NCBI GenBank assembly: GCA_963693365.1
Contig: CAVNZM010000002.1
Span: 9,796,001 to 9,860,000, forward strand
DNA: 64,000 nucleotides
Source: Amoebidium appalachense
Taxonomy: Eukaryota; Ichthyosporea
Direction: 5' to 3'
The translations under genes and the position numbers were made by a program. The notes beneath the pieces are model-generated. The model had not been told where the DNA came from. It did not search any database and saw only the letters and a list, made by a program, of their open reading frames with translations. Below are positions 53,719-64,000 of this stretch, one piece after another (positions within the stretch are counted from its first letter, which is position 1; every line of letters begins with the position of its first letter).

Positions 53719-54660
53719 ACCTCCATACACACACACATACAACCTCCCACCATATTGAAGAAAATATAGGGAGGGGGAAAAATAAAAGGGTAAAAAAAAT
53801 GGGCCAGAGCCATTTCTTCGCCTTATTTTCCAAGTCACTCGGTATGAACAATTAGAACATCGAAGCCTTCATAATCTTACACCTCAACGAGAATGCTGAT
53901 TCGGGGCTTATTCAATTTGAAGAAGCCATGCCAATATATGATTAGATATGTTGATGATCGAACAGCTCAACGTTACGGGAAAGAGGGCCGGAGAGGGGGG
54001 GAGAGCGGGAGGGGGAGCCGGGAGAGATTGAGGAAGCGCGAGAATAGGTGAGGTGGGAAGGGAGAGGGGGGGGCGGAGGGGGGAAGGGAGAAAAAGTAGA
54101 GATGAACGGAGAGACTGTCACCCCGGCAGGGAGGCTACAACAAACAAACAAAAAAAGAGAGAGAGAGAGGGGGGGAGGGGGGGGGGGGGGGAGGGTGAAG
54201 GGGGGAGGGGGGGAGGTTTGAGATATGGGAGGTTATTTGCAGTGTCTCGGTTTTAGAGGTTAGGTGAGAGGGGGAGGGGGGGAGGGGGGGAGGGGGGGAG
54301 GGGGGCAGGGGGGAGGGGGGAGGTCCTGGGTTGGAAAACTGAAGCCCATGCAGTGATAAGTGAAACTGTACTGTGTCCAGCAAACGTTAGAAAACATGAA
54401 CCGTAAGTTCACAGATGGTGCCGGGGTTAAAGCATTCTTCACGGACAGGCATCCTGGGGATTCAGTATCCCCCCTTCCCCCCCCCCCCCCCCCCCCCCCC
54501 CCCCTCTCCCCCCTCCCTCCCCCCCCCCCCCCCCCTGCTCCGGGTCATCTTGCACCCTCCCCCCTCTCCCCTCCCCCCTTCCCCCCTCCCCCCTCTCCCC
54601 CCCGTCCACGCACACACACACACACACACACACGCACAAAAAAAAAAAAAATGGTAAGCA
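53580..54660 (+). repeat. Alternating C-run and G-run block
   Basis: C runs (53690-53716, 54477-54504, 54520-54535) and GGGGGAGG repeats (54264-54325). No gene was seen. Confidence 0.85.
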
Positions 54661-54924
54661 AGAAAAGAAAAAACAACAGCCGAGGAGGGTCACAAAACAC
54701 CCACCCACGGTGACCCCCGCCCCTCTTCCTACTGAAGCGGCCCCAGCCTCAATCAAGTAATTTTTCTATGTGTACTGGCACCGTATTTTACTGATAGTGG
54801 CTCAGTGCCTACGGTTAATGTTGCAGCCTACACGACAAATCCTGCAGTAGTACCTATGTGTTTGGAATGAATTCGGCAAGTAGTCCCTGTGGTGGTGTAT
54901 GTATCATATACCTTGCTGAGGATG

Positions 54925-56048
<1,124 letters not shown>

Positions 56049-56159
56049 CCATGTCACGGTCACGTTGTGTTTGTGTGTATTACCAACACTGTGGGTGGGT
56101 GCCACTCAGGGGGGGAAGAGGTAGTGAGGCCCGGGAAGAGTTGTGGTTATAACCAGCAT

Positions 56160-57160
56160 CCTTTTTCTTAAAGCCCATGGGGAGTTGATATAATAATAGA
56201 TAGTGAATACTACTATGGGTTGATAGACGGCCCATATGCATCAAGTGTATGAATGGAGGATTACTGAGCTGGGGTTTGGAAGCTCAACGTCTGAGGTACC
56301 GGTCTGACCGGTCCACGTGGTCCACTCTTTAAGAATAGATGTACACGAACGGAAAGTCAAAGTATGTAGTTACATGTCCTTCCAATGTTTTCCTTGAACC
56401 TTACTTTAGTTATAATTAGCTCGCCCCTGTAACGGATTTGAAAACAAAGAGTTCATAAGTGCAAGAGAACTGTTGTCTACAGGGCTCCATGGCCCGTTCC
56501 CCCAGACTCCCAGGCACACACGTGCACCGTGACCCACTCCGAGTCAAGCTTTAAGGGAGGGGCTCGGCTGGGCAGGGAGGGGGCGAAGGGCGCCGCTTGA
56601 AACTTGAACCGTTTCAGGCGTAAAGACAACCTCCCGGCCTCGTCCCCTGCAAGCACAGTGCCAGATTAACGTAGGAAAAGTTCAACTCACGAAAGAAATG
56701 TTCAACTTGAAGCACTATATTGTTATTAATTTGGTGTAGTTATTAATTTGGTGCAGCCTTACGCCGGCGGCATTTCACGGTCTGTGGCAGCCTATAGTGT
56801 TGTCGCTTTTGTCTTTGTGACTGAGAACGGCGGGCTGGCCCGCGTGGGTTTGTTTACTCGGTGTTATGTAACGTCAAATTTCTTTCAACAACCAAATATG
56901 GTCAACATTTTCCGAGCACCAATCATTGGCTTTAGACTTATTAGCGGAATAAAAATATGATTGGGTTAGCCCTACCGTGTTACCAACCGGGATTGCTACC
57001 ATGGCCTCGTGCCGTGGTCCGTGGACTGCATGTGTGTAGGCCGGTGCGTGCGTGCGCGCGTGTGCGTGCGTGCGTGCGTGCGTGTGCGTGTGTGTGTGCA
57101 CATATATATATATATATATATGGTTGTGTGTATGAGTGACACGTGGTGTGTGTGTGTGTG

Positions 57161-57191
<31 letters not shown>

Positions 57192-58336
57192 ATCTAGATC
57201 GGCTCACGCCCGTGGATTGACAAAAACTACCTTGATACGTTGTTATCCAGTTGTTCCAGTCCTTCTTCTGAATCATCTGTTTTGAGTGACAGCCTGCAGC
57301 TATTTTCATGCAGTTACCAATAAATAGTTAACATTGTGTGAATACTACTGAATATGTCCATATAGTACGTCGTTGCATGGTGCATGCGGCAGGCAAATTC
57401 ATTAGTATGACTCTATTTCTAAGCAGGTATGATTGGCTTCTAATCATTCCTAGCAAACAATAGCTAGCCTATTTGCCAAATCTACATGATACTATTGAAC
57501 TTGTTAGTGAAACCCGTCAGTTAAGACTTATATACTGAGTGAATAGATAGTTCCCGTTACAAATCTTCATTTATAAAAAATGTTTTTTGCTGATGCCAAG
57601 AAATGCTCACAGCGATAAACGGTTAGAGACCTGTAATGCGTGGTACGGCGAAGGGGCACATACCTCCAAATTTTAGAAAATCTGATTGGTCTATAATTTC
57701 CATTGGCTGTTGGCCAATGATGAATTTTTTCCCCGATTCCGAAGTCGGTCCCTACTATCTCGAATTCGAATAATGAACGCAGTGTGTGCTTCCATTCTCC
57801 ACTACTTTTCAAAAGATCGACTAGAAAAAAAATATTGATAAGCTAATCACTGCTTCTCTTTATACCCAAAATAATTGACAAGGAAACGTGGGCACGTTTG
57901 GGGCGTTTCCCGGTATTATTGAGCCATGTATATAGCAGAGGCTAAGTGTAGGGGGATCCCAGGCGGCTATTGGATGGTTCAAGAAGGAGGGATAGCTCGC
58001 CTTGCGGCTTTCTGGGGGAGGAGCGCAGCGCAGTCACGCTTGAGGAATTCAAAGCTTTACTAAAGTTTTAATAAACTTATTAAGCCATTCATCGAATAGT
58101 GCTTCTAGCATCTGACTATAACATTAACCCTCCACTTTTAAAACCAACATAGCAGGGTCTCAAGCTTGATTTTGTTGCTTTACCTTATTCATCTTCTCGG
58201 TCTGTCTCTAGAAATTAGTAAACCTGCAAATTGAGCCTCGGATGGTCCGTACGCGTGGGCCTTTGTTGTTCAATAAGCGCGTTTTGGGGGATTGACACTC
58301 ACGCGGCGGATTGGGGCGGAGCCCAAGGACAAAAAA
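56160..58336. other. Intergenic region upstream of ATPase copy 2
   Basis: Mostly unique sequence with no recognised gene. A GCGT/GT/TA array lies at 57044-57160, followed by a G run to 57190. CCAAT-type motifs lie near 57690-57720. Confidence 0.5.
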
Positions 58337-58344
58337 TATAAAAA
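58337..58344 (+). promoter_or_regulatory. Putative TATA box of ATPase copy 2
   Basis: TATAAAAA about 140 bp before the start codon, the same spacing as in copy 1 although the flanking sequence differs. Confidence 0.5.
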
Positions 58345-58478
58345 GCAACTTGCCAACAAATTGAGCCAGTCGGGACAAAAAGGCCGAAGTGAAATCTTTT
58401 TAGGCCAAAACGTATGCGTTTAAACTCAGTAGATAGCCTACACACCGTTCTGTACTCTTGTAAGTACATACAGAAGTC

Positions 58479-61047
58479 ATGCCCTTTTTCGACAGCAAGA
58501 AGAAGGCCGCTCAGTCACTTTCCTTTTCTGAGCGGCCGGAGGACTCCTCGAGATCCCTCTATAGCTTTGGTGATTCTGAAAAGGTAGGAGATTCGACCAA
58601 CTCCCTTGCCAGTGTCAACTTTGGCGAAAACGATGTTGCGTGGCACTCAGTCGACAGCAGAGCTGAGGTAGAAAGAACACTACACACAAACTTCGAAAAT
58701 GGTCTATCATCCTCGGAGGCCGAAGATCGCCTTCAATCCTAGTACGGCCCCAACCGCCTCACACCGGCAAAGAAGGCCACTTTCCTGCAGCGGCTATGGG
58801 CGCAGCTCAACAACATCCTCATCTTCGTGCTGGTGATGGCGGCCGTTGTCACCGCCGCACTTGGCGAGTATGCCGAGACCGGGCTCATTGTCGGCGTGAT
58901 TGTCATCAACGTGGCCATCGGGCTGGTGCAGGAGGGCAAGGCCGAGAAGGCTGCCGAGGCCATCAAGGCCATGCTCTCCCCCTCGGCCGATGTGCGGCGC
59001 AACGGGGAACAGGTCAGCGTGCCTGCCGAGGACCTGGTGCCGGGCGATATTGTGCTGATCAAGAGCGGCGACAAGGTGCCGGCCGACCTGCGGCTGGTGG
59101 AGGTGGTCAATCTGCAGGTGCAGGAGGCCATGCTGACGGGCGAGTCCGTGCCCGTGTCCAAGAACCTTATCCCCGTGGCTGCAGAGGCAGCCCTGGGGGA
59201 CCGCAAATGCATGGCCTACAGCGCCACCACGGTCATGAGCGGCAAGGGGGTGGGGGTGGTCGTGGCCACCGGCGACAACGCTGAGATTGGCAAGATCAAC
59301 AAGATGGTCAACCAGGTGGAGAACGTCAAGACCAACCTGCTCATCCAGCTCGAGATTCTGGGCCGTTGGCTGTGTGTGCTGGTGGCCATCATTGCGCTAG
59401 CCGCCTTCCTTCTGGCCAAGCCGCGTGCCGGCGAGTCCTGGGCCGACGCGTTCAAGTCTGCCGTGGCCATTGCCGTGGCCATCATCCCCGAGGGCCTGCC
59501 TGCCGTCGTCACCATCACGCTGGCCATCGGCACCACGGTCATGGCCAAGCAGAACGCAATCATCCGCCAGCTGCCTTGTGTCGAGACCCTGGGCAGCCTC
59601 AACGTCATCTGCTCGGACAAGACCGGCACCCTGACCAAGAACGAGATGACCGCCGTCAACATCCGCACGGCCGCCCACCTGTATGGCGTCACGGGGGTGG
59701 GCTATGCCCCTGAGGGCACGTTCACGGACTCCTCCAACCGCCAGCTGGACGATGCGGCCATGGCCAAATTGCGGACTCTGCTCGAGGGGGGGGCTGCTGT
59801 GCAACGACTCTGCACTCGGCCGGGCCGTCAACAATGCGGGCCGGGAGGACTGGGTGCCCAACGGCGCGCCGACGGAGGTGGCACTGATCACGGCAGCAAT
59901 GAAGGCCGGGCTGGAGAGCAAGGCCCTGCGCGAGAAGAAACCCCGGCTGGCGTCTGTGCCGTTCGAGTCCGAGCACAAGTTCATGGCCACGGTGCACAAG
60001 GACGGGGCCAAGACGGTCATGTACGTGAAGGGGGCACCGGACCGGCTGATGCGGCTGTGCAGCGGGCAGGTGGAGAACGATGACGTCAGCAGGGTCGGGG
60101 CGTTTGACGAGGGGTTCTGGCTGCAGGCGCAGGAGGAGCTCAGCAGCAAGGGCCTGCGGGTGCTGGCGCTGTGCCGGGCAGAGCTGGGGGCCGGCGAGAG
60201 CCTGGAGGGGCTGAGCCCGGCGGCCATCCTGGGGCGGCCGGCGTTCCTGTCCATGGTGTGCATGGTGGCCATCCTGGACCTGCCCAGAGACGAGGCCATC
60301 ACGGCCGTGCGGGTGGCGCACGAGGCCGGCATCTTGGTCAAGATGATCACGGGGGACCACTCCCTGACGGCGCTGGCCATCGGCAAGATGCTGGGCATCG
60401 AGGGCAGCGGCACCGTGCTGACGGGCCCCCAGGTCGACACCATGAGCGACGCAGACCTGGCCGGCGTTGTGCTGGGCTGCAACATCTACGCCCGCGCGTC
60501 ACCCGAGAACAAGCTGCGCATTGTGCGCGCCCTGCAGTCGCACAGGCAGGTCGTGGCCACGACGGGCGACGGCGTCAACGATGCGCCGGCACTCAAGGCC
60601 GCAAACATCGGCGTGGCCATGGGCATCACGGGCACCGAGGTCAGCAAGGAGGCCGCAAAAATGGTCCTGGCCGACGACAACATAGCCACCATCGTGGCCG
60701 CCGTGAGGGAGGGCCGCCAGGTGTGGGCCAACCTGCGCAAGATCTTGGTCTTCAACCTCCCCGTCAACTTTGCCCAGGGCACGTCCATCCTGTGGGCCTA
60801 CGTCTTTGGGCCCCTGGGGGGCTTCCACGATGCACCACTCACGGCCATCCAAATTCTGTACGTCAACCTCGTCACCTCCGTCACCATCGGCATGATGCTT
60901 GCCGTCGAGCCCGCTGAGGAAAGTGTCATGCGCGAACCCCCTAGCCGCCCGGGCAAGCGTCTCTTGGGCAAGCTGGTGATCTGGCGCACGTTCTTTGTGT
61001 CGACGCTTTTGGTTGCTCTGGTTCTGGGCATGTTCTATTGGGGTGGG
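58479..61047 (+). pseudogene. P-type cation ATPase, copy 2, interrupted
   Basis: Second copy of the 33860-36799 gene in the opposite orientation. From NFGENDVAWHS onward it is nearly identical to copy 1, but the first 45 or so residues and the 5' flank are clearly different. Three lesions: an extra TAG in frame at 58740-58742 (absent from copy 1), an eight-base G run at 59786-59793 where seven would keep frame, and insertion of a copia LTR at 61048, just after FYWGG, removing the last transmembrane helices from the frame. TGES, PEGL, DKTGTLT and GDGVNDAPALK are all present, though the Met before TGDGVNDAP is Thr here. The C-terminal remainder, if it exists, lies beyond the right edge. Confidence 0.85.
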
Positions 61048-61818
61048 TGTTGGACATTGTGTTCATACTAGTAGAAGCTAGTTCTAGTGCACGTTGTTCC
61101 TTCTGTAAGTCAGAAATGATTGCATCTTGTGAGGCCAACCTCTGCTCCAGTAGTTGGACTAGTTGCTGCAACTGTAAGTTGTCAGACATAGTGTCGTGTA
61201 TGATGGGTAACTAGTCTATGTGTTTTGTGCACTGAAAACGACAGTAGAAAAGTGTAAATCAAACGTTCTGCTTCCCATGTTTGTGACATGGGAGGCACTG
61301 CTTTATATAGTCGTTGGCCACCTCATGGTGGCCTCGTGTGCACCCTGGTGGTGGGCCATGTACAGCATGGCCGAAAAGAGAGCACAATGAAAACAAGTCG
61401 TTAAAGATATAAAAGTTAACTGTGCACGTTGAGTGGCTAGTTAACTTGCACTAAAGCACACAAATAAACGTGTTTAACACACCAATTGCAGTTAAACGTA
61501 AATCTTACTTCAAACAACTAAAAATATTCTGAGAATATCCGGGAATAAAGCACACTACCACTCTAAGAATAGAATCCTGTGGCAAATATAGACATGACAT
61601 CATCTGAACCGGGAATATTAATTAATGAGCACAATTAGGACGTTGCTAGTGAAGCTCGTCATTGGTACAGTTTTGGCTCAAACATATAACTACCATATAT
61701 GAATATGACCGTAAACAAAAGCTCTATGCACTCGAGTGAGTGTTGAAACAATTATTCAATTGCTCAGAAACTTTCTCTAACAGACATTGCTAGCCGGGAG
61801 TACCAGTGTACTCCAACA
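61048..61818 (-). repeat. 3' LTR of copia element 2
   Basis: 771 bp bounded by the inverted pair TGTTGGA...TCCAACA. On the minus strand an ORF starts at 61189 and reads out of the LTR end: MSDNLQLQQLVQLLEQRLAS and on for 47 codons, a Leu/Gln-rich coiled coil. In the 5' LTR this would run into the body of the element as the start of Gag, as happens in yeast Ty1. Confidence 0.85.
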
Positions 61819-61915
61819 CCCCTACTCAATTGGATAATTGTGGTATGAATTAATGCAACTGAGCTCGAGTGCTTCAGGTGCACAAAATACAGACAATAAA
61901 GATTCCCCTACTCAA
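61819..61915 (-). promoter_or_regulatory. Polypurine-tract-like motifs of copia element 2
   Basis: AATTGAGTAGGGG lies directly before the LTR and again at about 61901-61914 on the minus strand. A third purine stretch, GGGGGGGGAGAGAG, lies near 61957-61970. Confidence 0.45.
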
Positions 61916-62004
61916 TTTTAGTATGGTACACGTAGTTGCACAGTCGGATGCAACTCTCTCCCCCCCCCTGAAGTATGAGGGCGCAGTTGGTTGATGACGG
62001 GTGC

Positions 62005-64000
62005 TCAGCACATGTTGAGCATCCCCACGGCCTTGGTGAAGAAAGAGGCAGACAGGGCCTTGGTGAACATGTCGGCCTTGTTGTCAGCAGAAGCCACCGG
62101 GACCACAGTGATGTTGCCCAGCAGGTGATGTTCCTTGACGGAGCAGTAGCGGACGTCGATGTGCTTGGTCTTGGGCTTAACCCCCACGGTGTCCAGCAGG
62201 GCCCGGGCAGACTCATTGTCCCCATGGATGGGCACCGGGGTGGGCTCATCGATAGGATTAAGGCCCAGGTCGTCCATCACATAGTTGAGCCAGAGGGCCT
62301 CGTTCGTAGCAGCAGACATGGCCACAAATTCAGCCTCAGTGGAGCTGTGGGTGGTGATGGACTGGAGCCGAGACACCCAGGACACAGGGGAGGAGTTGAT
62401 GAAGAAGACATAGCCCGTGGTGGAGCGCCGGGTGTCACGGTCCTCGGCGTAGTCGGAGTCGGAGTAGCCAACAAGGGTGGGGGGGCCGGGATGGTAGACA
62501 ATACCCAGGTCGATGGTGGCCAGCAGATAGCTTACAACTCTGGTAGCCATAGTCCAGTGGGTGACGGTGGGCGCATGAATGTGTCGAGTAAGGACTCCCA
62601 GAGCCTGGGAAATGTCGGGGCGGGTGGTACGCGCAATCCACAGCAGGGCACCGACCAGGCTGGCATAGTCCTCCTTCTTGCTGTGGGCTGGGGTCTTGTT
62701 GCTTTCACTGGCCTGGCCCGGGACGATGGGGGTCTTGGTGCCGGACATGTGGGTGAGACGAAAACGGGCAGCCAAGTCGATGATGTGTTGACGATGGCCC
62801 AGACGCAGAGACCCGTCCTCCAGCCAGGTAAGAGTGTGCCCGATGAGCAGGGTAGGACGACCCAGGTCCTTGGCAGAGAAACGAGCATCCAGCTTGGTGA
62901 AAAAATCGTCGATGAGCGCATCAGTGGCGGCCGTCACGGTGAAGTCATCCACGTAGGCAGCAAGGGCAATAAACGTTGGGGTCCCGGCATTCTTGATGAA
63001 CAGGCACGGGTCAGCAGCACTCACAATGAAGCCTTGGTCGAGGAGATGGTCACGGAGGGCCTCATACCACTGGCGCGGTGCCTGTTTTAGGCCGTAGAGC
63101 GCCTTGTGGAGCAAGCCGACAGCATGGGGGGCCGAGGGGTTGACGAAGCCAGGGGGCTGCTCAATGTAGATGGTCTCGTTGACGGTGCCGTTGAGGAATG
63201 CTGTGTTGACGTCGATGTGGCGCAGAGGCAGACCTTGGGCCACGGAGGTAGCCAAAACCAGCCGGATGGTAGCCAGCGCAGCCACAGGTGACTCGGTGAC
63301 GAAATAGTCCTGGCCAGGCTGCTGGTAGTTGCCAACCCGGGCCACAAGCCGGGCCTTGAAAGCAGTGACGTTGCCGACGTTGTCCTGCTTGACCGTAAAG
63401 ACCCAGCCGACCGGAATGACAGTGGAGCCATCCTCTGGACGGGGCACAAGGGTGAAGGTGCCGTTGTCTTCCAGGGCCTTGAGCTCACGGTGTGCAGCCT
63501 CCTCCCATTTCAGACGCTGGGGACTCTTGAGTGCAGCCCGGACAGTCTTGGGGACAACAATGGTGGAAGCCTTGATGGGTGTTGATGCAGGAGCCGTAGC
63601 CTGGGGGGCAAGGGGGGCCGTAGCAGCAGCCACGTTGGCAGTCGGGCCTCGACGTTGGTCGTTGTACACAGCGCCACTACGGGTCGTCCGGGGGAGCCGA
63701 TGTGCAGGCTCGGGCAGGATCGGAATGTCAATTGATCACTCGGCGCTGTCCCATTGGCTGACAGACGAGACGAATCAGATTGCTGATCATTCCGGACGAT
63801 GTGATTGGCTGGCTGATTTGACGAATCAGATGACTCCAAAAAATGATGAATTGCCGGTGCGGTCGACCAATCAGATAGGACATCACGGAGGGGGTGCAGA
63901 ATAGCAGCCTCGTCGAACTGCACGTCACGGCTGACGGTCATCTTGTGTGCTGCTGGAATCCAGACCTTGTAGCCCTTGATGTTAGGAGGGTAGCCCACGA
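62005..64000 (-). CDS. Copia element 2 pol, partial (integrase end, reverse transcriptase, RNase H)
   Basis: The right-edge frame begins within the integrase C-terminus (GYKVWIPAAHKMTVSRDVQF) and a Ser/Asn-rich hinge. It changes frame near the five-base run 63690-63694, after which RTTRSGAVYNDQRRGP leads into reverse transcriptase: WEEAAHRELKALEDNGTFTL, HIDVNTAFLNG, AAYVDDFTVT. RNase H shows GYSDSDYAEDRDTRRSTTGY, STEAEF and HGDNESA, ending KADMFTKALS and a TGA at 62005. Complete for these domains. Gag, protease and most of integrase lie beyond the window. Confidence 0.85.

Larger units (their letters stand above)
61048..64000 (-). mobile_element. Ty1/copia element 2 (3' part), inserted in ATPase copy 2
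   Basis: Minus-strand element running off the right edge: 3' LTR 61048-61818, purine tract, reverse transcriptase and RNase H, end of integrase. Its sequence is unrelated to element 1 outside conserved motifs, so it is a different copia family. The host-LTR junction reads GGGTGGG then TGTTGGA. The target duplication cannot be checked because the other end is missing. Confidence 0.9.

Noticed and set aside
58740-58742. TAG in ATPase copy 2 read as a sense codon (code reassignment)
   Set aside because: Copy 1 lacks the codon altogether and itself ends at TAG. TGA also ends other genes here, so no reassignment is needed.

Overview
The window is nuclear DNA of a eukaryote, probably a single-celled one. 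It has spliceosomal introns with GT..AG borders and reconstructable phases, Ty1/copia LTR retrotransposons, non-LTR (LINE) fragments, and a very large load of simple repeats: (GT)n/(CA)n arrays up to about 195 bp, poly-G/poly-C runs of 10-50 bp, and (CT)n. No bacterial or phage signal, rRNA, tRNA or CRISPR was seen. I cannot name the species.

Layout. (1) 1-3667: 5' half of an intron-containing amino-acid permease gene on the minus strand, running off the left edge. (2) 3668-11440: mostly repeats, with a LINE 3' fragment (6402-7023), a short LINE tail (8280-8337) and a broken ORF of unknown function (8443-9592). (3) 11441-24827: one 13.4-kb minus-strand gene of at least 16 exons, whose roughly 750-residue product resembles the secreted polysaccharide deacetylase Agd3 but ends in a transmembrane anchor. 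(4) 24828-33859: repeats, minisatellites and a 2-kb G-rich block, with a few isolated exon-like segments. (5) 33860-36799: intronless P-type cation ATPase, copy 1, minus strand. (6) 37868-42050: a nest of LINE fragments joined head to tail. (7) 44920-51699: a complete Ty1/copia element, minus strand, with identical 932-bp LTRs and a 5-bp target duplication. (8) 51700-58478: repeats and intergenic DNA. (9) 58479-61047: ATPase copy 2, plus strand, carrying a stop codon and a frameshift and cut by a second copia element (61048 to the right edge, minus strand).

Three themes link the regions. First, nearly every coding frame break that can be located sits in a G or C run of 5-10 bases, in host genes as well as in transposons. 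Two paralogous ATPase copies are broken at the same run in opposite directions. Second, several retroelement families share one 3'-end design: a hairpin with a three-base loop, 18-31 nt, AATAAA, and an A-rich end often reading CCAGTCAAAAG. Third, introns of the deacetylase-like gene usually carry a C tract just inside the 5' splice site, which accounts for many of the poly-G runs seen on the plus strand.

The sequence alone cannot tell real homopolymer instability from assembly or sequencing error in G/C runs. That caveat applies to every frameshift reported here.
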